Counted from the stretch's first letter, positions 9,392 to 18,764 are shown. The stretch is DNA of 64,000 nucleotides from Roseomonas sp. OT10 (GCF_020991085.1 NZ_CP087719.1:4236001-4300000), one strand, 5' to 3'. The notes: generated by a model not told the origin, from the letters alone. Numbers and translations are program-made.

Positions 9392-10516
9392 TCACCCGTC
9401 TTCCAGATGCAGCAGCAGCGACAGCGCCAGCAGGAGTCCTGCCACGGCCGGTGCCCAGGCCGCCAGCAGGACCGGCAGCGTCCCCGTCTCCCCGAACTCG
9501 CCCGCCACCCGGTCCAGCACGAAGAGCGCGAAGCCGGCGGCCACCCCCAGCCCCAGCATCTGCGCCACCCCGCCCCGGCGCGCCTGCCGCATGGAGAAGC
9601 CCGCGGCCAGCAGCGCCATGGCGACGGCCAGCACGGGCAGCGAGAGCAGGGACTGATAGTGCAGGCGGTGGCGCACCGCCGAGAAGCCCGAATGCTCCAG
9701 CAGCTCGATGAAGTCCGGCAATACCCAGAAGGACAGCGTGTCGGGGCTGGCGAAGCTGTCCTCCACCCGGTCCGGCGTCAGCTCCGTCGGCAGCTCGATC
9801 CGGTGCGGCGGGCTGGCCTGGCGGTCGGCGCCGAAGGAGACGGCGTTCTCCAGCACCCAGCGGCCCGATTGCAGCACGGCCGCCGGCGCCTCCACCCGCG
9901 CCAGCGGGCGGTCGGCGGCGGAGAGGCGCCAGACGCTCGCCTCCTCCAGCCGCAGCACGGCGCGCTCCAGCCGGCGGCCCGGCTCGGCCGGACGTCCGGC
10001 CAGGATCGCCACCCCCTGCGGGTCGAGGTCGCGGTCCGCCTGGCGCAGCCACAGCTTGCCGCCGGCGAGCGCGGTGATGCCGCCGGTGTTGCGCAGGTAG
10101 ATGCTGTCCAGCCGCTCCGCCCGCGACAGCATGGCCGAGGAGAGCGGAGTGATGGCCGCGGTCGCGATCACGCCGAAGCCCAGCGCCACCAGCACCGGCC
10201 CGGTGAGGAAGCCCCAGGCCGAGATCCCGGCCGCGCGCGCCACCACCAGTTCCGAGGAGCGCGAGAGGCGCCAGAAGGCGACGATGCCGCCCAGCAGGAT
10301 GGCGAAGGGCAGCACCTGCAGCGCCATGAAGGGCAGGCGCAGCCCCGCGATGGTGGCCACGATCGGGAAGGTGGCCTCGGGGCGCGTGGCGGCGCGGCGC
10401 AGCAGCTCGATGAAGTCGAACAGCGCCACCAGCCCGGTCAGGGCGGCAAGCAGCAGCAGCACCATCCCGGCGAAGCGCCGGGCGACGTAGCTGCCCAGGG
10501 TGAAGGCGAGGATCAT
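9392..10516 (-). CDS. lptG: LPS export ABC transporter permease LptG
   Basis: A 374-residue YjgP/YjgQ-family permease. Hydrophobic helices lie near residues 15-35, 55-75 and 100-120, then a periplasmic beta-jellyroll domain, then three more helices at the C-terminus. LptG and LptF form the inner-membrane channel of the LptB2FG machine that extracts LPS and passes it to LptC. The ATG at 10514-10516 starts MILAFTLGSYVARRF. The gap to lptF is 46 bp. Confidence 0.92.
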   Translation of the reverse strand: MILAFTLGSYVARRFAGMVLLLLAALTGLVALFDFIELLRRAATRPEATFPIVATIAGLRLPFMALQVLPFAILLGGIVAFWRLSRSSELVVARAAGISAWGFLTGPVLVALGFGVIATAAITPLSSAMLSRAERLDSIYLRNTGGITALAGGKLWLRQADRDLDPQGVAILAGRPAEPGRRLERAVLRLEEASVWRLSAADRPLARVEAPAAVLQSGRWVLENAVSFGADRQASPPHRIELPTELTPDRVEDSFASPDTLSFWVLPDFIELLEHSGFSAVRHRLHYQSLLSLPVLAVAMALLAAGFSMRQARRGGVAQMLGLGVAAGFALFVLDRVAGEFGETGTLPVLLAAWAPAVAGLLLALSLLLHLEDG

Positions 10517-10562
10517 GCGTCCGCCGTCTCCGGACGGCGGGCCCCGGCCTGGTGCCGCGCCC

Positions 10563-11720
10563 TCATGCCGCGGCGGCCCGCGGCGCCGATTTTGGCCAGC
10601 CGGGCCGGCCCGCCAGCACCCAGGCGGCCACCACCGCCGGCCCGACCGCATGCAGCCAGATCAGCGGCACGAAGCGGTTGTCCCGCGCGGCGAGGTTGCC
10701 CACGGCCAGCCCCAGCGCCAGCAGCACGACCACCGCGCCGACGCCGGCCGCGATGGCGAAGCCGCCGCCGTGCCGGCGGAAGCCGCTGGCGAGCGCCGCG
10801 GCCATGCCGACCATGGCGAAGGAGAGGGCGGTCAGCGGCGAGGTCAGGCGCTGGTGCCCCTCGGCGTAGAACTTCCGGATATCGCGCTCCGGCAGGTTCT
10901 CCGCCGGGTCGGGGTTCATCAGCTCGCTCACCGACCGCTCCCGCGAATCCCGGTTGCGGGCATCGTCCACGTTCCGGCCGGTGCGGGCCAGGTCCACGCT
11001 GTTCTCGCCGAAGGTCAGCACGGAGAGGCGCAGGGTAGGGGGCGTGCCGGGCGGGCTTCCCGCGGGCGGGTTCACCCGCTCCACCTGCTGCCGCTGGCCG
11101 TTGATCAGCGTCACCCGCGGCCCCTCCGGCGTCAGGGACAGGCGGCCCTCCTCGGCCAGGATGGTCACCGGGGCGCCAGTCTCACGCGCATCATGGACCA
11201 GGATGCCGCGCAGCGTCCCGTCGCGCTCGCGCAGCCGGGCATAGACCGTCAGGTCGTTGCCGATGGCACTGAACACCCCCTCCTGCAGCAGGATCGCGGC
11301 CATCTGGTTGCGGATCTCGAACTGCCAGGTGCGGAAGGCGGTGTGGCTCATCGGCACCAGCCAGAGCTGCAGGACGAAGCAGATCCCGGTGGCGATCAGC
11401 GCCAGCCCCACCGCCGGCCGGGCCAGCTGCCATTGCGACAGCCCGGCGGCGCGCATCACCACCAGCTCCCGGTCCGAGGCGAGGCGGACATAGGTGAAGA
11501 GCGTCACCACGAAGGTGGTGATGGGCAGGATCACCGCGAAGAAGGAAGGCAGCAGCAGCCCGGTCAGCTCCAGGAAGACGGCAAAGGACAGGCCCCGGTC
11601 GAGCACCAGCTCGATGAAGCGCAAGCTCTGCGTCAGCCAGATCAGGGCGGCCAGCCCCACCGTCACCGCGACCAGCGCGACGGCGAGCTGCCGGAAGACG
11701 TAGCGGTCCAGCCGGGTCAT
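10563..11720 (-). CDS. lptF: LPS export ABC transporter permease LptF
   Basis: A 385-residue YjgP/YjgQ permease starting MTRLDRYVFRQLAVALVAVT, with the expected pattern of three helices, a periplasmic domain (about residues 120-270) and three helices. It pairs with LptG. It is the first gene of the lptF-lptG-lptD-surA run. Many relatives have pepA upstream; here there is a non-coding repeat region instead. The ATG is at 11718-11720. Confidence 0.93.
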   Translation of the reverse strand: MTRLDRYVFRQLAVALVAVTVGLAALIWLTQSLRFIELVLDRGLSFAVFLELTGLLLPSFFAVILPITTFVVTLFTYVRLASDRELVVMRAAGLSQWQLARPAVGLALIATGICFVLQLWLVPMSHTAFRTWQFEIRNQMAAILLQEGVFSAIGNDLTVYARLRERDGTLRGILVHDARETGAPVTILAEEGRLSLTPEGPRVTLINGQRQQVERVNPPAGSPPGTPPTLRLSVLTFGENSVDLARTGRNVDDARNRDSRERSVSELMNPDPAENLPERDIRKFYAEGHQRLTSPLTALSFAMVGMAAALASGFRRHGGGFAIAAGVGAVVVLLALGLAVGNLAARDNRFVPLIWLHAVGPAVVAAWVLAGRPGWPKSAPRAAAA

Positions 11721-11907
11721 GCGGCGGCAACCTATCCACCCGGCGGGACGGCGGCAAATAACCAGACGTGACGGCCCCCGGAACGCCCGCGCCCCCTCCC
11801 CCCGCGGGCGGCACACGCCTCGGCCCTAGGGACCTGCCCGTGCCCGGGAACAGGACAGAGCCCCACCCCGGAGGCCGGCGCGTCGGCCGTGCCATCCGGC
11901 CGGCAGG

Positions 11908-12311
11908 ATGCGCCTTGATCCGTGCCGGCGCGGGGGCGCCCGTGGCCCGGGGGCAAGGCTCCGCCTCGCCCCCGTACCCCCACTCCGCCAGGACCCTGCA
12001 GGCCCTGGACCCGGTGGGCGCTGCCGCGGGACAGCCGGATACGGGGTCGAGGCGCCGAGGAGCTTGGCTCCTCGGCGGGTACGGCCTCCGCCCTCACTGA
12101 CGCCCTCTGAAGCTTTTCCAGAGTCCCGCCTGTCCGCGCGCCGTCAGGGTTGAGCCCGCAGGCTGACGGCAGCCGCGGAGAACCAGACTCCCAGCGGGGT
12201 CCGGGGCCCGCTTGTGGCCCCGGCAGGGGAGGGTCCGTGGAGGGGACGGCGTCCCCTCCCGGTCCGCCGCCGCAACACCACAGCCTGACGGGCCAGGTCA
12301 TCCTGCCGCCG
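11908..12311 (+). repeat. Dispersed hairpin-rich repeat, copy B
   Basis: The closest partner of copy D; both open with ATGCGCCTTGATCCGTGC. The block order is: GGGGGCAAGGC/GCC..GCCCCC hairpin, CCGCCAGGACCCTG, GCTGCCGCGGGACAG, palindrome CGCCGAGGAGC/GCTCCTCGGCG (12053-12077), GAGTCCCGCCTGTCCGCGCG, GCAGGCTGACGGCAGC, CAGACTCCCAGCGGGGTCCG with GGGGCC/GGCCCC arms, and the GACGGCGTCCCCTCCCGGTC end. It accounts for most of the 594-bp gap 11721-12314 between lptF and the kinase gene. No real ORF seen. Confidence 0.85.
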
Positions 12312-12314
12312 GCA

Positions 12315-13631
12315 TCAGCCTCCCGGCAGCCAGACCCGGAACAACGCCCCCTCGCCCGGGGTGCTCTCGATCGTCAGCCGGCCGCGGTGGCGGTTGACCA
12401 CGTGCTTGACGATGGCCAGTCCGAGTCCGGTGCCCCCGACCGCGCGGGACCGGCCCTTGTCCACCCGGTAGAAGCGCTCGGTCAGCCGGGGGATGTGTTC
12501 CCGTGCGATGCCGGGACCGTCATCGGCGACGGCGAGGAAGACCCCGCCCTCCGCCTGGCCGGTGCCGACACGCACCGTGCCGCCCTCGCGGCCGTGGCGC
12601 ACCGCGTTCTCCAGCAGGTTGCGCAGCACCTGGGCCAGTTGCCCGGCCTCGGCCGGATGCGCCGGCGCCGGGGCCAGCTCCGTCCGCAGCGTCACCCGGC
12701 GCGCCTCCAGGATGGGCACCATCGCCTCCAGCTCCGCCTGGGCCAGGACGGCCAGGTCCACCTCGCCGGAGGGCGGCTGGTGCTCCGAGACCTCGATCCG
12801 CGTCAGCCCCAGCAGGTCCTCGATCAGCCGGCGCATCCGCTCCGCCTGCTCCGCCATGATGCCCAGGAAGCGGCGCCGCGCGGCGGCATCGTCGTCGGCC
12901 GGGCCGCGCAGGGTCTCGATGAAGCCGATCAGGCTGGCCAGGGGGGTGCGCAGCTCGTGGCTGGCATTGGCCACGAAATCCGCCCGCATCCGCTCCACCG
13001 CCCGCTCCCGCGTGCGGTCCGACAGCACCACCAGCAGCCGGCCGCCATCGGAAAGCGGAGGCTCCAGCGGGCTGACCCGCACCACCAGGTCGCGCGTCAT
13101 CGGCACCGGCAGGGTCAGGTCCGCCACCTGCGGCACGCCCTCCGCCATGGCCCGCTCCACCGCCCCCGCCAGGACGGGATGGCGCAGCAGCGCGCCCACG
13201 TCGCCCGAACCCGGCGCATCGCCGGCCGTGCCGAACAGGACCCGGGCGGCGGCATTGGCGCGCAGCGGCACGCGGTCGGCGCCCAGCACCAGCAGCGGGT
13301 CGGGCAGGGCCTCCACGATCGCGGCATCGGCCGCGCGCAGCCGGCCGACCAGCGCGCCCCGCTCGGTCAGGTCGCGCACCAGCCGGGCCGCCGCGTCGGA
13401 GACCTCGCCCAGCAGCGGCAGGGCGGGCGGCGGCCTCTCCCCGCGCAGTGCCGCGGCCAGCCGGGCCAGCGCCCCCAGCCCGATGCGCGCCAGCAGCCAG
13501 GCGGCGGCCAGGGTGGCCAGCAGCGCCGCCAGCACCGCGTCCCAGCGGGCAGCGCCCTGCGCGCCCATGGCCAGCAGGCACAGCGCCGGCACGCCGCCCA
13601 GCGCCAGGGTCAGGAAAAGCAGGCTGCGCAT
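12315..13631 (-). CDS. PhoR-type sensor histidine kinase
   Basis: A 438-residue kinase. Two hydrophobic segments near residues 3-22 and 28-48 anchor it. A PAS-like region (IVEALPDPLLVLGADRVPLR) is followed by the H-box ANASHELRTPLASL, the N-box NLLENAVRHG, and the G-boxes DDGPGIA and GTGLGLAIV. The architecture matches phosphate-regulon PhoR. No response regulator, pst or phoU gene is next to it, so the phosphate role is inferred from architecture only. Confidence 0.85.
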   Translation of the reverse strand: MRSLLFLTLALGGVPALCLLAMGAQGAARWDAVLAALLATLAAAWLLARIGLGALARLAAALRGERPPPALPLLGEVSDAAARLVRDLTERGALVGRLRAADAAIVEALPDPLLVLGADRVPLRANAAARVLFGTAGDAPGSGDVGALLRHPVLAGAVERAMAEGVPQVADLTLPVPMTRDLVVRVSPLEPPLSDGGRLLVVLSDRTRERAVERMRADFVANASHELRTPLASLIGFIETLRGPADDDAAARRRFLGIMAEQAERMRRLIEDLLGLTRIEVSEHQPPSGEVDLAVLAQAELEAMVPILEARRVTLRTELAPAPAHPAEAGQLAQVLRNLLENAVRHGREGGTVRVGTGQAEGGVFLAVADDGPGIAREHIPRLTERFYRVDKGRSRAVGGTGLGLAIVKHVVNRHRGRLTIESTPGEGALFRVWLPGG

Positions 13632-13768
13632 CGGTCCCGTCGGGTCAGGGGGCGGACGGGGCCGGCCCCGCCAGCCCCCCCGGGGAGGCCGTCGCCGGCA
13701 TCCCGGGCTGCCGCATCAGGCGAAGGGTGGCGGGGCAGCCCCGGCCAGGGGGCCAGCCAGGGGACCGG

Positions 13769-15046
13769 TCACGACCCGGCAGCGCCCGGCAGGGTCGCCG
13801 GCTCGACCACCCGCGGCTCGGCCCCGGGCTCCAGCGCGAAGACGGCCAGGGCGCGCTGGGTCTGGCCGTCGGGCAGCAGGCGCAGCGCGCCGTCGCCGCC
13901 CAGCACGATCTCGTCCAGCGGCAGGGCCAGGGGCGCCTCGGGGCCGTTGCGGGCGGCGCGCACGGCCACCGTCGCGGCGTCGTAGGCGGTGGCGGCGAGG
14001 CGCGGCGGGCGGTCGCCGAAGGCCTGCTGGTAGCGGTCCTCGAACTGGGCATGGGCGTAGCTGTCCGGGGCGGGGAACCAGGCCCCGGCCAGCGCCGGCT
14101 CCTGCGCCAGGGAGACGGCCTCCTGCGCCCAGAGCGCGTGGCCGGCGAGCCGCAGCGGCGGGACGGCCAGCCCCGCCTCGGGCAGGGCGGCGGCGAACTG
14201 CCGGGCGCGGGCCCCGCTCTCGCCCAGGATCAGCAGCCCGACCGGCTCCGGGCCGCCCTCCGGCGGCAGGCCGGCGCCGGGGGCCGCGGAGCCCGGCACG
14301 GCCGCATCCGGGGTGGCGGGCGCGGCGCCGGGCGGCAGGACGCGGCTGGCCAACTCGCGCGCCGCCATGCTCATCGCCGCGCCCTGCGGATAGGTGACGA
14401 CCAGGGGCGGCGGCAGCCCGGCATCCTGCGCCGCGGTGCGCAACGCGGCGGCGAGCTGGGTGGCGAAGGGGCCGCTCGGGGCGGCGAGGGCGATCCGGCG
14501 GACGCCCTGCCCCTGTGCCGACTGCACCAGCCGGCGGACCTGCTGCGCCGGGGTGATGCCCAGCACCCAGGCGCCGCGCCCGGCGAGGTTGGCGTCGTTG
14601 GTGAAGGCCAGCACCGGCACGTTGCTGGCCCGCGCGACCGCCGCGACGCTGCCCGTCTCGGCCGAGGTCAGGGGGCCGACGATCACCCGCGCCCCCTCGG
14701 CGATGGCGCTGCGCGCCGCCTCCGCCGCGCCGGCGGGCGAACCGCCCGTGTCGCGCGGCAGGAACTCCACGGCCGGGCCGGACTGCTCGAACAGGGCCAG
14801 GGTCGCGGCGTTGAGCATGGAGCGGCCCAGCGGCGCCTGGCTGCCGGTCAGCGGCAGCAGCAGGGCGACGCGGGCGCGCGGCGCCTCCACCGGCATCGTG
14901 CCGCCGGGCGGGCTGGGCGGGACGTAGCCGATCGGCCCCCGGGCTTGCGGAGCGCAGGCCGCGAGTGCGAGGACGGCGGCGAGGATCGGGAGACGCCAGC
15001 TTGGGCGAGGAAAGGCGGGAGACCGCGGGGGCAGGAGAGGCTTCAC
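13769..15046 (-). CDS. LpoA-like lipoprotein, penicillin-binding protein activator
   Basis: A 425-residue periplasmic-binding-fold protein with a lipoprotein signal: a hydrophobic run then LAAC with Cys at about residue 31. The fold is a type 1 periplasmic-binding protein (VALLLPLTGSQAPLGRSMLNAA; VIVGPLTSAETGSVA; LAFTNDANLAG), as in the LppC/LpoA family that activates PBP1a in E. coli. The GTG at 15044-15046 has GGGAG upstream and is the last usable start before the lipobox. It overlaps rsmI head to head by at least 46 bp. Next to rsmI is the usual place for this gene. Confidence 0.85.
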   Translation of the reverse strand: MKPLLPPRSPAFPRPSWRLPILAAVLALAACAPQARGPIGYVPPSPPGGTMPVEAPRARVALLLPLTGSQAPLGRSMLNAATLALFEQSGPAVEFLPRDTGGSPAGAAEAARSAIAEGARVIVGPLTSAETGSVAAVARASNVPVLAFTNDANLAGRGAWVLGITPAQQVRRLVQSAQGQGVRRIALAAPSGPFATQLAAALRTAAQDAGLPPPLVVTYPQGAAMSMAARELASRVLPPGAAPATPDAAVPGSAAPGAGLPPEGGPEPVGLLILGESGARARQFAAALPEAGLAVPPLRLAGHALWAQEAVSLAQEPALAGAWFPAPDSYAHAQFEDRYQQAFGDRPPRLAATAYDAATVAVRAARNGPEAPLALPLDEIVLGGDGALRLLPDGQTQRALAVFALEPGAEPRVVEPATLPGAAGS

Positions 15047-15957
15047 CGGACGAACTCCCTGTCGCTGGCGCGCCCGGGGCCGAGGCCGGGGGCAGGCCGG
15101 GTGGTCTGGTACTGGTCGCGACGCCGATCGGCAACCTGGGGGATCTGTCCCCCCGGGCGGTGGCCGCACTGCGCGACGCGGACGCCGTGCTCTGCGAGGA
15201 TACCAGGGTGACCGGCCCGATGCTCGCGCGCCAGGGGGTCGGCACGCCGCTGGTGCCGCTGCACGACCACAACGAGGCGAGCGCCACGCCCCGCCTGCTG
15301 GAGCGGCTGCAAGGGGGGCAGGCTCTCGCCCTCGTCTCGGATGCCGGCACGCCGCTGGTCAGCGACCCCGGCTACCGCCTGGTGCGGGCCGCGATCGAGG
15401 CGGGGCTGCCGGTCACCGCCATCCCCGGCCCCAACGCAGCGCTGGTGGCGCTGACCCTCTCCGGCCTGCCGCCGCACCCCTTCCTGTTCCATGGCTTCCT
15501 GCCGCCGAAGCCCGGCCCCCGCGCGGCGGAGGTGGCGCGGCTGGCCGGGCTGGAGCGCGCCGGGCTGCGCGCCACGCTGATCCTCTACGAGGCGCCGCAC
15601 CGGCTGGCGGAGACGCTGGCCGCCCTGGCCGAGGGGCTGGGCGCCGGCCGCCCCGCCGCCGTGGCGCGGGAGCTGACCAAGCGCTTCGAGGAGGTGCGGC
15701 GCGGCCCCCTCGGCGAGCTGGCCGCGCACTACGCCGCCCATGCGCCGCGCGGCGAGATCGTGCTGGTGGTCGGCCCGGCGGAGGAGACGGTGGCCGGCGA
15801 GGACGAGCTGGACGCGCGCCTCCGCCAGGCGCTGGCCAGCGGCGCCTCGCTGCGCGACGCGGCGGCGGTGGTGGCGGCCGCGCTCGCCCTGCCGCGTCGG
15901 CAGGTCTATGCCCGGGCGCTTCAGCTCGCCGGGCCCGTGGCGGGCAGCACGACGTAG
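15001..15957 (+). CDS. rsmI: 16S rRNA (cytidine-1402 2'-O)-methyltransferase RsmI
   Basis: The SAM-binding tetrapyrrole-methylase fold is clear from VATPIGNLGDLSPRAV, the LCEDTR region, SDAGTPLVSDPG and IPGPNAAL. RsmI 2'-O-methylates C1402 of 16S rRNA with RsmH. The start shown is TTG at 15001, with GGGAG 8 nt upstream, giving 318 residues. A GTG at 14965 is the alternative. No ATG, GTG or TTG exists between 15004 and the conserved core, so overlap with the divergent lipoprotein gene cannot be avoided. Confidence 0.92.
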   Translation: MGEERRETAGAGEASPDELPVAGAPGAEAGGRPGGLVLVATPIGNLGDLSPRAVAALRDADAVLCEDTRVTGPMLARQGVGTPLVPLHDHNEASATPRLLERLQGGQALALVSDAGTPLVSDPGYRLVRAAIEAGLPVTAIPGPNAALVALTLSGLPPHPFLFHGFLPPKPGPRAAEVARLAGLERAGLRATLILYEAPHRLAETLAALAEGLGAGRPAAVARELTKRFEEVRRGPLGELAAHYAAHAPRGEIVLVVGPAEETVAGEDELDARLRQALASGASLRDAAAVVAAALALPRRQVYARALQLAGPVAGSTT

Positions 15958-16874
15958 CGGCTGCCGGGCACCAGCCGGTCGGCCAGGGTTCCGGCGGCGC
16001 GGCCCGCCTCGTCCTCGGCATGCGGCGCCAGCGCCAGGCAGGGCACCCCCCGCGACGCCGCGAGCGCGATGGCCAGGTCCCGCCCCGCCACCACCGCGTC
16101 GCAGGCGCCGAGCCAGCCCGCCAGCCGCGCCGGCGTCGCCTCCGCCCGCCAGGCATCGGGATGCTCGGGCCAGGGGTCGAGGACCGGCGAATCCGGCAGG
16201 AAGCGCGCGGCGAAGTCGCGGGCGGCGCGGAGGTCGTCCGGCTCCCCCTCCCGCCGCACCACGGGCAGGGGCAGCACGGTCCAGCCGGCGTAGCGTTCGA
16301 CCAGCGCGGCGATGCGAGCCCCGTGCACTTCCGCCGCCTGACGCACCGGGCCGCCGTCGCGGATCGCCAGACCCAGCAGCTTCCCGGCCGGCCGGTCCGC
16401 CGGCAGCTCCGGCACCGACCAGGCGCCCGGAAAGGGATCGAGCGTCGGCATCCAGGGGCAGCGCCATTCCAGCAGGCTGTCCAGCGTGCGGTGGTCGCGC
16501 GCGGAGACCGATTCCAGCCGCTCCAGCACCGCCCGCAGCGCCGGCGCCGGCCGGTGCAGCGGCCCCCAGGCCTGGAAGGACACGGCGTGCAGCCGGATCG
16601 CCGCCCCGCGCGCCGCCAGCTCCCCCAGCCGCCCGATCAGCGCCGCGGTGCGCTCCGCCGGCGGATGCAGCGGCCCGGTCAGCACGGCGAGCCGCACACC
16701 CTCCGGCAGCGGCCCGCCCGGCGGCAGCGGCCGGCACCCCGGCAGCACCCGCCGGGCGGCCGCGGCATCCGCCGTCTCGACCCAGCGCGGCCCGGGTAGC
16801 GTGACACAGGCGGACAATGCCGCCTCCGCCGCCAGGTCACCGCACCCGAACCCCCCGAGGATGAGCGTGGTCAC
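15921..16874 (-). CDS. Polysaccharide pyruvyl transferase-like protein
   Basis: A 317-residue protein, not firmly identified. Its outline matches the pyruvyl-transferase family (CsaB/WcaK): a Gly-rich GGFGCGDLA opening, VSARDHRTLDSLLEW then a Pro/Asp segment, a second Rossmann start LLGLAIRD, and near the end CDAVVAGRDLAIALAASRGV, like the donor-site motif with RD where the family has RLH. Such enzymes add pyruvate ketals to surface sugars. Its 3' end overlaps the convergent rsmI end by 37 bp. Confidence 0.5.
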   Translation of the reverse strand: MTTLILGGFGCGDLAAEAALSACVTLPGPRWVETADAAAARRVLPGCRPLPPGGPLPEGVRLAVLTGPLHPPAERTAALIGRLGELAARGAAIRLHAVSFQAWGPLHRPAPALRAVLERLESVSARDHRTLDSLLEWRCPWMPTLDPFPGAWSVPELPADRPAGKLLGLAIRDGGPVRQAAEVHGARIAALVERYAGWTVLPLPVVRREGEPDDLRAARDFAARFLPDSPVLDPWPEHPDAWRAEATPARLAGWLGACDAVVAGRDLAIALAASRGVPCLALAPHAEDEAGRAAGTLADRLVPGSRYVVLPATGPAS

Positions 16875-16920
16875 GGCGGCGTTGCGCCCCCCGTCCCGGC
16901 GGCCAGGAGCCCCGGGCCGG

Positions 16921-17742
16921 TCAGCTCAGCCACAGCCGCGGCAGGCGCGGCGCGCGGCCCTCGGCGGCGCGCAGGGCGATGATCGCCTGCCCCACCGCCG
17001 CGCGCAGGGCCGTCGCGGGGCCGAGCCAGCGGGCGAGGAGGAGGCCGTCGCGCGGCAGGGTGGCGGCGCCGAGCGGGCCCGCCGCCTCCCGCAGCAGCGG
17101 CAGGTGCGCGGCGGCGTCCGGAGCGGCGAGCAGGAGGGTGGCCAGCGCGCCGCCGCCATGGAGCCCGAAGGGCGCGGCGAGGGCGGCGGCGGGATCATCC
17201 AGCCGCAGCGCATCGGCCCAGAGCAGGCGGCCGCCGCGGCGCAGGCGCCAGGAGTCGAGGAGCCGCCCGCGGGCGAATCGCTCGCCGCGGGCGGCGCGGC
17301 CGAAGACCAGCATCTCCGCGGCGAGCAGGCGCGCGCCGGGGGCGAGGTCCGCTTCCGTCCGGCGGCGCAGCCGGGCCCCGTCGAAGAGGATGGTCTCCTG
17401 CGGCAACCATTCCAGCAGCGCCCCCTCGCCCAGGGAGAGGCGGTTGGCGACCTCCGTCGTGTCCCCGAGGCTGCGGTAGATCTTCTCGGCGGCGGGGCTG
17501 GTGGCGGTGGCCGCCGCGCCGGCCTCCACCGCGACGGAAAGGCGAAGGCTGTCGCCCCCGGCCAGCCCGCCGGCGGTGTTGACCAGGGCGGCGACGGGCA
17601 GCTCCCCCGGCTCCGGATCGGGGAAGAGCGCGCGGGCGGGCGCGGCCTGGTCCAGGTGGCGCAGTGCCGTGCGCGGCCCGACCAGCCCGAAGCGGAGCAC
17701 CACCGTCCCGTGCGAACGCTGGTGGGCGAGGGCGGCGGACAC
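16921..17742 (-). CDS. ureD: Urease accessory protein UreD
   Basis: A 273-residue UreD/UreH protein, part of the UreD-UreF-UreG complex that loads nickel into urease. Typical segments are LVNTAGGLAGGDSLRLSV, SPAAEKIYRSLG, LEWLPQETILFDGARL and FGRAARGE. The GTG start is 8 bp after the upstream ABC-ATPase stop, so the two are cotranscribed. No ureA, ureB, ureC, ureE, ureF or ureG lies in the window and the next gene is unrelated. UreD may serve urease genes elsewhere; its place behind a Dpp/Nik-type importer would suit nickel uptake, but that is inference. Confidence 0.88.
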   Translation of the reverse strand: MSAALAHQRSHGTVVLRFGLVGPRTALRHLDQAAPARALFPDPEPGELPVAALVNTAGGLAGGDSLRLSVAVEAGAAATATSPAAEKIYRSLGDTTEVANRLSLGEGALLEWLPQETILFDGARLRRRTEADLAPGARLLAAEMLVFGRAARGERFARGRLLDSWRLRRGGRLLWADALRLDDPAAALAAPFGLHGGGALATLLLAAPDAAAHLPLLREAAGPLGAATLPRDGLLLARWLGPATALRAAVGQAIIALRAAEGRAPRLPRLWLS

Positions 17743-17750
17743 GGCTCGGC

Positions 17751-18764
17751 TCAGGCCGTGGCGCCGGGGCCGCCCCCGACACCACCGTGATGCAGGTGGC
17801 AGGCGGCGACCTGCCCCGGCGCCACCGGCAGCAGCGCCGGGGCCTCCACCCGGCAGCGCGGCCCGGCCTGCGGGCAGCGGGGGTGGAAGTGGCAGCCGGG
17901 CGGCGGGTGCAGCGGCGAGGGGATCTCGCCCGCGATCGGGTGGAAGTTCCCCCTGCCCCGCCCCAGCCGCGGCACGCTGTCGAACAGCGCGCGGGTGTAG
18001 GGATGCGCGGGCGCGGCGTAGAGCGTCGCGGTCGGCGCCAGCTCCACGATGCGGCCCAGGTACATGATCGCCACGCGGTCGGAGACGTGCCGTACCACGC
18101 CCAGGTCGTGCGAGATGAAGATCGCCGTCAGCCCCATCTCCGCGCGCAGGTCGAGGAACAGGTTCAGCACCTGCGCCTGGATCGACACGTCGAGCGAGGC
18201 GACCGGCTCGTCCAGCACCAGCAGCTCCGGCTTCAGCGCCAGAGCGCGCGCGATGGCCACGCGCTGGCGCTGCCCGCCGGAAAACTGGTGCGGGTAGCGC
18301 CGGCGCAGCGCGGGGTCGAGCCCGACGCGGCCGAGCATGCCGGCGACATAGCCGTCCGCCTCGCCGCCCCGGACGATCCCGTGCGCCACCGGCCCCTCCG
18401 CCACCGTGTCGCCCACGCGCATGCGCGGGTCGAGGCTGGCGAAGGGGTCCTGGTGGATCATCTGCACCCGCGCGGTGCGCTTGCGCCCGCCCTGCATCAC
18501 CGGCGCACCCTCGAAGGCGACGGTGCCCTCGCTGGGCTCGTAGATGCCGGCGACGATGCGGCCCAGCGTGGACTTGCCGCAGCCGCTCTCGCCCACCAGC
18601 CCCAGCACCTCGCGCTTCGGCAGGTCCAGGCTGATGTCGTTCACCGCCCGCACCACGCGCGGCGGCGCCCCCGCGCCCAGCAGCCGCGCCAGCCGCTCGC
18701 CCAGCCCGGGCGGCCGGGCGAAACGCTTGCTGACGTGGTCGATCCGCAGCAGCGCGCCGCTCAT
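17751..18764 (-). CDS. Peptide/nickel-type ABC transporter ATPase (DppF-like)
   Basis: A 337-residue ATPase starting MSGALLRIDHVSKRF. It has Walker A GESGCGKST, signature [12 protein letters not shown], Walker B LLVLDEP and the switch His ISHDLG. The C-terminal oligopeptide/dipeptide domain has HPYTRAL and a CHFHPRCPQAGPRC Cys cluster. It forms a heterodimer with the DppD-like subunit. The ATG at 18762-18764 overlaps the upstream stop (ATGA). Confidence 0.93.
   Translation of the reverse strand: MSGALLRIDHVSKRFARPPGLGERLARLLGAGAPPRVVRAVNDISLDLPKREVLGLVGESGCGKSTLGRIVAGIYEPSEGTVAFEGAPVMQGGRKRTARVQMIHQDPFASLDPRMRVGDTVAEGPVAHGIVRGGEADGYVAGMLGRVGLDPALRRRYPHQFSGGQRQRVAIARALALKPELLVLDEPVASLDVSIQAQVLNLFLDLRAEMGLTAIFISHDLGVVRHVSDRVAIMYLGRIVELAPTATLYAAPAHPYTRALFDSVPRLGRGRGNFHPIAGEIPSPLHPPPGCHFHPRCPQAGPRCRVEAPALLPVAPGQVAACHLHHGGVGGGPGATA

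Noticed and set aside
11908-12153. Short ORFs inside repeat copy B (and the matching ones in copy D)
   Set aside because: The frames differ between copies through indels, and the shared signal is in the hairpins, so they are not protein-coding.
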